The notes under the pieces are model-generated. The model searched no databases. It had not been told where the DNA came from and saw only the letters and a list, made by a program, of their open reading frames with translations. 64,000 nt of DNA from DATARH01 sp036268075 (lineage in GTDB: Bacteria > Pseudomonadota > Alphaproteobacteria > ATCC43930 > CGMCC-115725), in contig DATAUV010000060.1 in assembly GCA_036268075.1 (NCBI GenBank), positions 26,780 through 90,779 of the forward strand. The letters run 5' to 3'. Position 1 is the stretch's first letter. Every line of letters starts with the position of its first letter. Shown here in pieces: positions 8,308 to 15,918 of this stretch. The position numbers and the translations under genes were made by a program.

Positions 8308-8679
8308 CTATTGCGCTTTATCCCAATACTTCGTGGCGACGCATTTCGCACCATTTCCGAGCGGGAAGCTGAGCGTGACCCGTCCGTTGGCGACAATGCC
8401 TCCCCAATGAACAGTCGAGAACGCGACCGCGTTGGGCCGCTTCGCGTCAATGACGCCCTGTGCGTTCACAGTTCCGATCAAACCGATCTTGCTCGCGCGC
8501 ACCGTTCCGTCGGCTGAAATCGTCAGCGGCCCGGGATCGGTTATCGATGAGGGTGAGCAACCGTTCGTCACCGTATCGCCCGTGTGCTGATATTTTCCGG
8601 CAAATTGCGTTTGCGCGACGGTTGCGGCTGAGCCTATCGCGCAGAAGATACACGTCAAAACGGCGCGCTTTATCATCAT
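8308..8679 (-). CDS. Hypothetical secreted protein
   Basis: Unrecognised 123-aa protein with a clear signal peptide (MMIKRAVLTCIFCAIGSAAT, cleavage likely after VAQ or nearby). The mature part is short and beta-rich, with two cysteines (in TNGCSPSS and GAKCVAT) that could form a disulphide. Base composition is lower in GC than the neighbours and the gene is flanked by 20-bp direct repeats, suggesting it was inserted here. It runs opposite to both neighbours. No function can be assigned. Confidence 0.7.
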   Translation of the reverse strand: MMIKRAVLTCIFCAIGSAATVAQTQFAGKYQHTGDTVTNGCSPSSITDPGPLTISADGTVRASKIGLIGTVNAQGVIDAKRPNAVAFSTVHWGGIVANGRVTLSFPLGNGAKCVATKYWDKAQ

Positions 8680-8799
8680 CGTGCCTCTATCGGTTCAAGT
8701 CTTGGCGGTATGGTTATAGGACCTTTCACCGACAGGTTGAAGATCGAGCTGTCGACGTGCCGCGGCGTAAAAGCCGAGGCCAGGTTCGCTGCACGCCGC

Positions 8800-8819
8800 A
8801 AATCGCGCTAGGATCGCCG
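8800..8819 (+). repeat. Direct repeat, right copy
   Basis: Copy aaatcgcgctaggatcgccg of the repeat at 8259-8278 (one mismatch). It lies 21 bases before the next gene start, in a position where it could also carry promoter or leader function (tagga/-10-like). Confidence 0.8.
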
Positions 8820-8840
8820 CTCCAATCGGAGGACCGATCC

Positions 8841-9629
8841 ATGCCTTTGCTTCTCGAAAAGCGCGGCCACGTCGCGATCATCACGCTGTCGCGGCCGCAG
8901 GCGCGCAACGCCTGGGGGCACGACTATAACGAGAGGTTGAAGGAGCTGTTGCCGCAGCTCGAGGACGATCCCGAGATGCGCTGCGTGATCCTCACCGGCG
9001 ACGATGCCGGGGGCGCGTTCAGCGCCGGGGCCAACATCAAGGACCCGAAGACGCATACCAGCGACTCGATCGCCGAGTTTATCGAGGAACTGCCGAAACG
9101 GCGCCGCTACCAGGCGATGAACCTGCTCAGCGATTTCTCGAAGCCGATCATCGCCGCGGTCAACGGCTATGCGGTCGGGATCGGGTGCATCGTCACCTAT
9201 TGCTGCGATTTGATCGTCGCGTCGGAGCGGGCCGAGTGGCGGCTGCCGCAAGTCGGGCTGGGCATATTGCCGGCGCAGGGCGGCACGGTGCGCCTCGCGC
9301 GCTGGATCGGGCGCGGCCAGGCGATGAAGGTGGCGTATGGCTTTCCGCTGAAGGCCGACGAGGCCTACCGGGTCGGGCTCGCGCAATGGGTCGTGCCGCA
9401 TGAGGGGCTGATGGAAAAGGCGCTGGAGGTGGCGAACCACATCGCCTCGCTGCCGCCGCTCGCCGCGCGCCTCGCCAAGGAATCCGTCACCTTCGGGCAG
9501 GACGTGCCGCTGCGCGAGGCCGCCAACGCCGACCTCTACCGCTTTATGGCGCTGGAGCTGACCGAGGACAAGAAAGAGAGCCACCAGGCCTGGCGCGAGC
9601 GGCGCAAGCCGGTGCTGAAAGGGCGCTGA
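8841..9629 (+). CDS. Enoyl-CoA hydratase/isomerase family protein
   Basis: Crotonase-fold protein of 262 aa. It has FSAGANIKDPK (oxyanion loop) and VNGYAVGIGCIVTYCCDLIVA, then the segment LPQVGLGILPAQGGTVRL. The last segment aligns by eye with PEVxLGxxPGxGGTxRL of true hydratases, but the first catalytic Glu is Gln here, so the protein may not be a simple hydratase. Normal C terminus RRKPVLKGR. ATG 8841 follows GGAGGA at 8828-8833; an in-frame extension upstream is not credible because it runs through the repeat and the opposite gene. Confidence 0.88.
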   Translation: MPLLLEKRGHVAIITLSRPQARNAWGHDYNERLKELLPQLEDDPEMRCVILTGDDAGGAFSAGANIKDPKTHTSDSIAEFIEELPKRRRYQAMNLLSDFSKPIIAAVNGYAVGIGCIVTYCCDLIVASERAEWRLPQVGLGILPAQGGTVRLARWIGRGQAMKVAYGFPLKADEAYRVGLAQWVVPHEGLMEKALEVANHIASLPPLAARLAKESVTFGQDVPLREAANADLYRFMALELTEDKKESHQAWRERRKPVLKGR

Positions 9630-9950
9630 CGGCTCGCGCAGAATTGATGCCGGCCAACGCGCGGAGCGCGCCAATATCCGCCCCAGGGGCGCGCCAGTAT
9701 CGGGCGCACGCTGTTGCCGGTGATGACGCAATACGGGCCCGAGGCGGCGCTGATCGCCGAGAGCTGTCGGAGAGAGACGGCGCCGGCCGCGCCGCGGCGC
9801 CGTTTTTCTATTCCGGCCCTCCCGTGAGCGCACGGCCAGCGCGACAAGTCCGACCGGTTTCCCGACTGGCGCGCGACGCATACGCCCCCTCCCCTTGTTC
9901 GCCTCGGCCGGCGGCGCGATCATGGCCGGTCGAACAGCGGATTCCGTCCC
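9630..9950. other. 321-bp intergenic region
   Basis: Space between the crotonase and SDR genes. It contains one clear rho-independent terminator (9777-9807). A short coding-like stretch on the plus strand (about 9695-9775) has no usable start or homology I recognise. No other feature seen. Confidence 0.6.
9777..9807 (+). terminator. Rho-independent terminator
   Basis: Perfect 8-bp stem acggcgcc (9777-9784) / ggcgccgt (9796-9803) with an 11-base loop, followed by a run of T to 9807. It lies downstream of the crotonase gene on the same strand. Confidence 0.75.
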
Positions 9951-10742
9951 ATGAATACTGGTTCGCGTCCCCTCGCCCTGGTCACCGGCGCCTCCAGCGG
10001 CATCGGCACCGAGATCGCGCGCGAGCTCGCTAAAGGCGGGCACGATCTGGTCCTCACCGCGCGGCGCGTGGCGGCGATGGACGCGCTCGCCGCCGAGCTG
10101 AAGGCGCAGGGCGCCGCGGCGACGGTGATCGGCGCCGATTTGTCGAAGCCGGGCGCCGCGGCGGCCCTGGTGCAGGAATTGGCGGCGCGCGGCCTCGCGA
10201 TCGACGTGCTGATCAACAATGCCGGGCTTGGCGGCGCCGGCCGCTTCGACAGCCAGGACGAGACGCGCGTCAGCGAGATGCTTCAGGTCAACATCGTCGC
10301 GCTGACCGAGCTGACCCGCCTGCTCCTGCCGCCGATGGTCGCGCGGCGCAGCGGCCGGGTCATGCTGGTCGCCTCGGTCGCCGGGTTCCAGCCGGGGCCG
10401 CGAATGGCCGTCTACTTCGCCAGCAAGGCCTATGTGCTGAGCTTGGGCGAGGCGCTGGCCTACGAGCTGCGCAACACCGGCGTCACGGTCACCACGCTGT
10501 GCCCCGGCGCGACCGCGACCGAGTTCTTCGCCGTCGCCGGCGCCGACAAATCGGTGATGGCGCAAAAATTCCGCCGCATGATGCCGGCGGACGTCGTCGC
10601 CCGAATCGGCTGCGCCGGCCTCGCCGCCCGCCGCCGCGTCGTAATCGCCGGCCTCCTCAACCGGATCATGACCCTCGCCGGCCGCTACGCCCCCCACGCC
10701 CTGACCTTGCCCGTCACCGACAAGCTGATGGCGGGAGAATAG
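9951..10742 (+). CDS. Short-chain dehydrogenase/reductase (SDR)
   Basis: NAD(P)-dependent oxidoreductase of 263 aa. The Rossmann motif TGASSGIGTEIAREL is near residue 13, the NNAG motif follows (INNAGLGG), the catalytic serine is in VASVAG and the YxxxK pair is YFASK. Length and motif spacing fit the classical/DltE-like SDR group. TARR after the second beta strand suggests preference for NADP. The substrate cannot be predicted. It ends 41 bp before the BrnT gene. Confidence 0.9.
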   Translation: MNTGSRPLALVTGASSGIGTEIARELAKGGHDLVLTARRVAAMDALAAELKAQGAAATVIGADLSKPGAAAALVQELAARGLAIDVLINNAGLGGAGRFDSQDETRVSEMLQVNIVALTELTRLLLPPMVARRSGRVMLVASVAGFQPGPRMAVYFASKAYVLSLGEALAYELRNTGVTVTTLCPGATATEFFAVAGADKSVMAQKFRRMMPADVVARIGCAGLAARRRVVIAGLLNRIMTLAGRYAPHALTLPVTDKLMAGE

Positions 10743-10764
10743 ATGAGCCACTTGCGTCACTACA

Positions 10765-10780
10765 TAACGTAACTACGTTA
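10765..10780 (+). promoter_or_regulatory. Palindrome before brnT, likely operator
   Basis: taacgt (10765-10770) and acgtta (10775-10780) form an inverted repeat with a 4-base spacer, ending two bases before the brnT ATG. Known BrnTA operons are repressed by BrnA, alone or with BrnT, at palindromes over their promoter, so this is the natural candidate. Confidence 0.5.
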
Positions 10781-10782
10781 GG

Positions 10783-11010
10783 ATGCACTACTCTTGTGAT
10801 CCCACGAAGAACGAGGCGAATGTCCGGCGCCACGGAATCTCGCTCGAAGATGCGGCCTGGGTTTTTGAGGGCCCAACGGTCGAGAGAATCGACGACCGGT
10901 TCGACTATGGAGAAATCCGCGTCTATGCGATTGGCCTTCTTCGGGGGCTCGAAATTACCGTCATCTACACGGATCGCGGTGACGACGAACGGCATTTGAT
11001 ATCGGCGTAG
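10783..11010 (+). CDS. brnT: BrnT-family toxin, shortened at the C terminus
   Basis: BrnT (DUF497) ribonuclease toxin, RelE-like fold. The N terminus fits the family: CDPTKNEANVRRHGISLEDAAWVF, with later VYAIGLLRG and VIYTDRGDDERHLISA. At 75 aa it stops at the ISA that in most BrnT proteins is followed by R-R-A/K-A-x-x-x-E and about 12 more residues. After the TAG, the same frame reads R-A-E-P, as if a single change had turned an arginine codon into a stop. The missing tail holds conserved basic residues, so toxicity may be reduced or lost. brnA starts 12 bases later. Confidence 0.85.
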   Translation: MHYSCDPTKNEANVRRHGISLEDAAWVFEGPTVERIDDRFDYGEIRVYAIGLLRGLEITVIYTDRGDDERHLISA

Positions 11011-11022
11011 AGGGCCGAACCC

Positions 11023-11313
11023 ATGAGCGACGATATTTCTGGCAGCATCTCGAAACGTAGGCCCCGTACCGACTGGCACCGGGTGCGTAACCTGTCGGAC
11101 GACGAGATTCACGCCGGAATACTCGATGATCCCGATGCGACGCCGACGGGCGAGGCATTCTGGGCCGATGCTCGTGTCGTCATCCCGCGCCGGAAGCAAT
11201 CAGTGACGATGCGGCTTGATGCCGACCTGCTCGACTGGTTTCGCGGCGAGCGTGGTTATCAAACGCGCATCAATGCGATTCTGCGCTCGTATATGAACGC
11301 CCATCGCGCCTGA
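11023..11313 (+). CDS. brnA: BrnA-family antitoxin
   Basis: Antitoxin of 96 aa. The N-terminal half is charged and probably binds the toxin. The C-terminal half is a ribbon-helix-helix DNA-binding domain: KQSVTMRLDADLLDWFRG followed by GYQTRINAILRSYM, the usual BrnA arrangement. It likely represses the operon at the palindrome just upstream of brnT. The gene order toxin then antitoxin is normal for this family. Confidence 0.87.
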   Translation: MSDDISGSISKRRPRTDWHRVRNLSDDEIHAGILDDPDATPTGEAFWADARVVIPRRKQSVTMRLDADLLDWFRGERGYQTRINAILRSYMNAHRA

Positions 11314-11343
11314 CCGCCGCGTCTACGAATTGGGGGCCTGAAG

Positions 11344-12141
11344 ATGTCTGCGGACACCTATCAAATCTACGCCGTGCGCTATGCCCACCATCACCGCATG
11401 TCGAGCGAGAATTTCCTCGGCGGCGATCCGCATGACGTGCCGATGCCGCTCGATTATTTCGTCTGGGCGGTCGTCAACGCGGACCGGACGGTGATCCTCG
11501 ACACCGGGTTCGACGAGGCGATGGGGCGGAAGCGCGGGCGCGAGTTTCTGCGGCCACCGGGCGACGGGCTCAAGGCGATCGGGGTCGATCCGGCGACGGT
11601 GCAGGATGTCGTGATCAGCCACATGCATTACGACCATGCCGGCAACAACGACCTGTTCCCCAACGCGACCTACCACCTCCAGGATCGCGAGATGGCGTTC
11701 TGCACCGGGCGCTGCATGTGCCATCCGCAACTGCGCCGCTCGTTCGAGCCCGAGGACGTATCGGCGATGGTGCGGCGGCTCTTTGCCGGCAAGGTGCAAT
11801 TCCATGACGGCGTCGACGAGATCGCGCCGGGGATCACCGTGCATCATGTCGGCGGCCATACGGTCGGGCTTCAGGTGATGCGGGTGAAGACCGAGCGCGG
11901 CTGGGTCGTGCTGGCGGCGGACGCCTCGCATTTCTATGCCAATTTCGAAGAGATGCGCGCCTATGCGACCGTCTACAACGTCGGCGACATGCTCGAAGGG
12001 TTTTCGGCCGTGAAGCGTCTCGCGTCGTCGCCGAAGCACGTCATTCCCGGCCACGACCCGCTCGTGCTGGAGCGGTATCCGGCGCCGAAGCCGGGGCTCG
12101 AAAAAATCGTGGTCAGGCTGGACGTGGAGCCTCGACAGTGA
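11344..12141 (+). CDS. Metallo-beta-lactamase fold hydrolase, AHL-lactonase-like
   Basis: Metallo-hydrolase of 265 aa. The zinc motif SHMHYDHAGN is present (H93, H95, D97, H98), with further ligands likely in HHVGGHTVG and VLAADASHFY. Overall layout resembles the N-acyl homoserine lactonase (AttM/AiiA-type) group, including an N-terminal segment with ILDTGFD. The AHL substrate is a family-level suggestion only; similar proteins act on other lactones and esters. Confidence 0.82.
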   Translation: MSADTYQIYAVRYAHHHRMSSENFLGGDPHDVPMPLDYFVWAVVNADRTVILDTGFDEAMGRKRGREFLRPPGDGLKAIGVDPATVQDVVISHMHYDHAGNNDLFPNATYHLQDREMAFCTGRCMCHPQLRRSFEPEDVSAMVRRLFAGKVQFHDGVDEIAPGITVHHVGGHTVGLQVMRVKTERGWVVLAADASHFYANFEEMRAYATVYNVGDMLEGFSAVKRLASSPKHVIPGHDPLVLERYPAPKPGLEKIVVRLDVEPRQ

Positions 12142-12331
12142 TTCGAGCCTGCGGCCAGTCGCCTCGGCGGCGGAACTGCCGGATTTCAGCTACTGCCTGC
12201 TGACCCGCACGCCGCAGGTCGACACCGAGCGCGTCGAGCGCTACCGCAACTCGCTGTCGATCCGCGCCCGGCGCTGGCTGGAAGCGCGCCGCCCGCAGTG
12301 TCGGGTCCGCGTCTCCGGCATGCCCGTTTAG
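12142..12331 (+). pseudogene. Possible 3' remnant of a coding region
   Basis: An open plus-strand frame ending at TAG 12329-12331 reads like protein (for example ELPDFSYCLLTRTPQVD and RARRWLEARRP) but has no start codon in a sensible place and overlaps the end of the lactonase-like gene upstream. The phrase LLTRTPQVD is faintly reminiscent of the C-terminal part of bacterial lipocalins. I consider it a decayed fragment, or chance. Confidence 0.25.
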
Positions 12332-13158
12332 AAGGTCTGTTCGGCACCCTGCGCAAACCGCACGAGCGTCTCGCGCGCTTCGAGCATGTCGTCGAGCGAG
12401 CCGAAAGCGTTCATGTAGTGGCCGCTGAATCCGGCTGCCTCGACGCGCCGGAACAGGTCGGCGAAGTCGAGGTCGCCCTCGCCCGGCCTTAAGTGCTGCT
12501 CGTGCCCGTTGCGGAAGCAATCGGCGAGCCGTATTTCGACGACCCGCCGCATGTCGAGCGCGTCGACGAAGCCGGCGACACCCTCGGCCACGAGATGCGC
12601 GTGGTTGGCGGTGAAGGACAGCTTGAACGCGGGTGAGGAAATCTCATCGTAATAGTAGCGCCATTCCTCGACCGTATGGGCGAGGTAGTGGATCTCCGCG
12701 TCGTCCGGCTCCTTGTTGAGGTTTTCGAGGAGGATCGTCGCGCCCTTGTTTTCGGCATGGGCGGCGATCCGCTTTAGCCGTTCGCGTCCAACCCGCATGC
12801 GCTCGGCCTTGTCCGAGGTGAAGTGGAACCCGGCGTGCATGACAATCCATTTGGCGCCGAGCCGGATCGACGCGTCGACATAGCCCTTGAGATAGGCTTC
12901 GACCGCCTCGGCGACAAAGGGGGCATGCTCGGCCACATTGACCGCCGAAGCGGTGTGCAGACCGAGATGCACGTCGTGGCGCGCGCATAGCGCCCGTATG
13001 CGGGCGCCGCGCGGCCCATCGATGCGGGATAACGCGTTGTCGCCGCTGTCAAGTTCCACGTCGATATAGCGGACCTGGTGTTCGGCCGCCCATTCGACCG
13101 CGTCTTCCAGGGTCAGCTTTCGCCCGACATCGATACCGATCCGCTCACGCAGTCCCAT
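12328..13158 (-). CDS. Sugar phosphate isomerase/epimerase-like TIM-barrel protein
   Basis: Xylose-isomerase-like TIM-barrel protein (PF01261 type) of 276 aa. Typical elements are GIDVGRKLTLEDAVEWA, the metal-ligand Glu in ILLENLNKEP, KLSFTANHAHLVAEGV (D/N and His ligands), VVEIRLADCF and the final GDLDFADLFRRVEAAGFSGHYMN. Such proteins isomerise or epimerise sugars, or cleave related compounds. The start is 7 bp after the stop of the WcbI gene on the same strand, so the two are very likely co-transcribed and may act on the same glycan. Confidence 0.85.
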   Translation of the reverse strand: MGLRERIGIDVGRKLTLEDAVEWAAEHQVRYIDVELDSGDNALSRIDGPRGARIRALCARHDVHLGLHTASAVNVAEHAPFVAEAVEAYLKGYVDASIRLGAKWIVMHAGFHFTSDKAERMRVGRERLKRIAAHAENKGATILLENLNKEPDDAEIHYLAHTVEEWRYYYDEISSPAFKLSFTANHAHLVAEGVAGFVDALDMRRVVEIRLADCFRNGHEQHLRPGEGDLDFADLFRRVEAAGFSGHYMNAFGSLDDMLEARETLVRFAQGAEQTF

Positions 13159-13165
13159 GTCCGTC

Positions 13166-15436
13166 TCATCCGTAATGGTCGATGTAGCGTCGGATATAGT
13201 CTTCCCAGGTCATTTCCTGGCCGAAGACCAGGTACCTGGTCCGTTCATCCGCCCATTTGACCCCGAGATCCTGCGCCACCTTCGGATGGACCGGCACCTG
13301 CGGGATGCGCAGCAGCGCATCGGCGCCTTGGGTAAGCGGGTCGACCGGGTCCTTGATCCCCATTGCCTTGAGGATCGTGCGGATCAGCAGGTTGAACCCC
13401 TGCCAGTTGGGCCGCACGGTCGTGTGAAACACCCGGCGGGCGTGGAAATTGTCGAGCGTGAATTCCCCGATCCGGCAGCCATATTGCTGGTCGACCTTCA
13501 GCAGCCGCCGCTCTTCGAGTGCGTGGATGCGGCGGTAGTTGACAACCCCGATCCCCTCCAGCTCGCGGTAGGCTTTGAAACGCTCTACCTTGTCGGGGAT
13601 TTCACGGCGCAGCCGCGCTAGGAGCCCGTCGAAGAACGGAAACATCTGGTTGGGATAATCCAACAGCAACGCCTCGCGGTCGCCCGGCCCGTTCCACCCG
13701 TCAAACGGCCACAGCGAGGCGAAACGCACGAGCGGGAACTTGATGATCTCGGCGCCCGGCCGCACGCAATCCCTGAGCGGGAAGTGGTTCCACAGATCGA
13801 TGTCCTGAACCAGCAGGACGTCGCAATCCTCGATGTCGCGGCGGGCGAATTCGTAGAGGTTCGGCTGCAGTTGGACGAAATGGTACTTGGTCAGGTAGCT
13901 GCGGTTCAGCGCCTCGGCCTGGTTGAACGCCTGGACCAGCACGGAGCATTGGCAATTGCCGATCAGGACCAGCTTTTTGCGGCCGGCGAGATGGATCGCC
14001 CGGCGGTCCGCGCCGACGGGCGGATCGCGGCGCAGCTCGACCGACTCAAGATTCACATCCGCACCGCCGAGATGCGAGATCGTCAGGTCATAGCGCCGAT
14101 CGCCGGCTTCGGAATTGGCGGGCGGCGGCACGTCGAATTCCGCCGTGGCGGTGCCGTCGGCGAGGTCAGCGGGGGCGAAATCGTGACGGAAATGCGGGAT
14201 CGCCGGCGCGCCCCATCCGGTCGCGGAATGCTCGGCAAGCTCGGCGCGTAGCGACGGCATCGCCTCGTGGCTGCCTGTGCCGCCGAGGGCGAGCCGATAA
14301 TGTCCGGCGGGCAGTTGCAGCGGCGGCCTGATTTTCGCGAGGAGCGGTCCCGGCAGTTCATTCGCGGAGACCGAGACGCCCGTCGCATCCTCGGCCCCGA
14401 TCCTGGCCTTGCGCAGGCGGCCCAGCAGCCGCCAGCGATCGGAGGCCGGTTGGGCGTCTTCCTCGCCGAGCCAGCACAATTCGACGTCGTCGATGGTGAG
14501 GCCGGCATTGCCGAACTGGTGCAGCCGGATGTCGAACGGGGCGTCGGCCCCGGCCTCCAGCGCCATCGGGGTCGGCACGGCAAAGTCCAGTGTAACGGCG
14601 CCGCCGACCCACTCATCGACGCGGAAATCGGCCCAGGCTTCGCGGGTGCCGCCGGGCTTGGGGGCGCGGCGCCATTGCTGCCAGGGATTGTCGGTATACC
14701 AGCGGCTGCGGCCCAGCACCTCGACCCCGAGCACCGGCTGGGCAGGCAGGCGCGGCGACCCCGCCGCGCCGTGGATCGTCAGCCGGTAGCTCCCCCGCCC
14801 GAGGCGCACATAGGGCCAGCCGCCATAGAGGAGAAGCCCGGCGCCCAGCCCCTCCGCCGCCGTGACGACGCCGGATTGCCGTCGGCGACCGAGCCAGGTT
14901 TTGTGCAGCCGGCCGAGCAGCCGCCAGCGCCGAGGGTGGGGCGATACTTCGGTATCGTCCGGCAGGGACTCGACCCGGATCGCGCGGATCACCAGATCGG
15001 CGTTGCCGAGATGGAATACCCGGAATTCGAAGCGCGCCTCGTTGCCGCCGTCGACCGCGAGCTCGGGCGGTACGTCGAAGACGAGCGTCCCGGCGCCGTC
15101 AGCCAGCTCAGCCGCGGTAAAGTCGCGCCAGGCACGCTGGAGCCGGCTCAGCACGATGATCTCGATCCCCAGCACCGGCTGGTCGGCCAGGGCCGGCGAC
15201 CCCGCCGTGGCGGCGATCGCGAGCCGATAGCGGCCTGTCTCGAAATGCCAGTACGGTCCGTACAGGATGCACCCGGCTACCTCCTTGCGGCCGACCCGGG
15301 TCGTGCCGTCGGCGTCGCGGGTGCCGAGCGTCGTGTGCTCCAGGCGGTCGAGCAGCGCCCATGACCGAGGCGCGCCGCCGCCACCGTGTGGTGTGCCGGG
15401 TTCGATCTCGGTCGGTTCGGCGGTCAGCGAGGCCAT
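13166..15436 (-). CDS. WcbI-domain polysaccharide protein with three N-terminal beta repeats
   Basis: A 756-aa protein. Residues about 487-756 form a WcbI-like domain (polysaccharide biosynthesis putative acetyltransferase), starting KKLVLIGNCQCSVLVQAF, with DVLLVQDIDLWNHFPL and HTTVRPNWQGFNLLI. Residues 24-158, 170-325 and 334-470 are three copies of a roughly 140-residue unit: each starts W-x-LL-x-RL, has a GP/GxY-x-L..G-x-YRL segment, then LDF/FDVP, and ends with GNA/GGAD and an I/V-x-V-E-L strand. This looks like a beta-sandwich, perhaps carbohydrate-binding. No signal peptide or membrane helix is evident. It is divergent from the ACP/acyl-AMP ligase pair. WcbI family role is known from capsule synthesis; the repeats are not part of the usual family. 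Confidence 0.8.
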   Translation of the reverse strand: MASLTAEPTEIEPGTPHGGGGAPRSWALLDRLEHTTLGTRDADGTTRVGRKEVAGCILYGPYWHFETGRYRLAIAATAGSPALADQPVLGIEIIVLSRLQRAWRDFTAAELADGAGTLVFDVPPELAVDGGNEARFEFRVFHLGNADLVIRAIRVESLPDDTEVSPHPRRWRLLGRLHKTWLGRRRQSGVVTAAEGLGAGLLLYGGWPYVRLGRGSYRLTIHGAAGSPRLPAQPVLGVEVLGRSRWYTDNPWQQWRRAPKPGGTREAWADFRVDEWVGGAVTLDFAVPTPMALEAGADAPFDIRLHQFGNAGLTIDDVELCWLGEEDAQPASDRWRLLGRLRKARIGAEDATGVSVSANELPGPLLAKIRPPLQLPAGHYRLALGGTGSHEAMPSLRAELAEHSATGWGAPAIPHFRHDFAPADLADGTATAEFDVPPPANSEAGDRRYDLTISHLGGADVNLESVELRRDPPVGADRRAIHLAGRKKLVLIGNCQCSVLVQAFNQAEALNRSYLTKYHFVQLQPNLYEFARRDIEDCDVLLVQDIDLWNHFPLRDCVRPGAEIIKFPLVRFASLWPFDGWNGPGDREALLLDYPNQMFPFFDGLLARLRREIPDKVERFKAYRELEGIGVVNYRRIHALEERRLLKVDQQYGCRIGEFTLDNFHARRVFHTTVRPNWQGFNLLIRTILKAMGIKDPVDPLTQGADALLRIPQVPVHPKVAQDLGVKWADERTRYLVFGQEMTWEDYIRRYIDHYG

Positions 15437-15663
15437 CGAAAAAGCTTTGTCCGCGGCTGCGTGAGGAGAACGATCTTAACCTGAACGCGGCGAAAATACG
15501 GTAGCCGGCGCGCCGTGCGTAGCGCCGGCCAAGCCCTTGACCTGCCTTGCCCCCCACTGTAGCGTCCGGCCTCGCCCGATGACAATAGAAGTAGGCAATA
15601 GAGGCGGTAGCGGCCGCCATCCGTGCCACAAGATGTAGCGTCGGCCGCCTCTTTTCGCCGCAG
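15437..15663. other. Divergent intergenic region
   Basis: About 227 bp between the start of the WcbI gene (minus) and the ACP gene (plus). It must hold promoters for both directions. I see no clear palindrome or conserved operator. Confidence 0.5.
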
Positions 15664-15918
15664 GTGATTTTGGCCTCCGTGACCGAAGCGGATATCAGCG
15701 ACTGGTGCATCGCTTGCCTGCGCCGGATGATCGACGCCCCGACGGTGGCGATCGAGCCCGACGTGACGTTTGCGCAGATGGGGCTGGATTCGGCGACTTC
15801 GGTTTATTTCGTCGTCGAGCTCGAGGAATGGTTCGGCCGCGAGCTCGAGCCTGAAATCGTCGGCGAATACCCCACCGTCGCCCAGCTCGCCCGTCATCTG
15901 GCCGGCTCTGGTGGCTGA
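15664..15918 (+). CDS. Acyl carrier protein
   Basis: Stand-alone acyl carrier protein, 84 aa, GTG start. The 4'-phosphopantetheine attachment serine is S43 in MGLDSATSV; the surrounding helix II and the VELEEWFGRELEPEI segment are typical of carrier proteins in polyketide or lipid pathways rather than of the housekeeping AcpP (which usually has the DSL motif). It overlaps the next gene, a fatty acyl-AMP ligase, by 8 bases, so the ligase probably loads this carrier. Confidence 0.88.
   Translation: MILASVTEADISDWCIACLRRMIDAPTVAIEPDVTFAQMGLDSATSVYFVVELEEWFGRELEPEIVGEYPTVAQLARHLAGSGG

Noticed and set aside
8460..8840. N-terminal extension of the crotonase gene starting at 8460
   Set aside because: The extension runs antisense to the small secreted protein gene and through the direct repeat; the good ribosome site and family start are at 8841.
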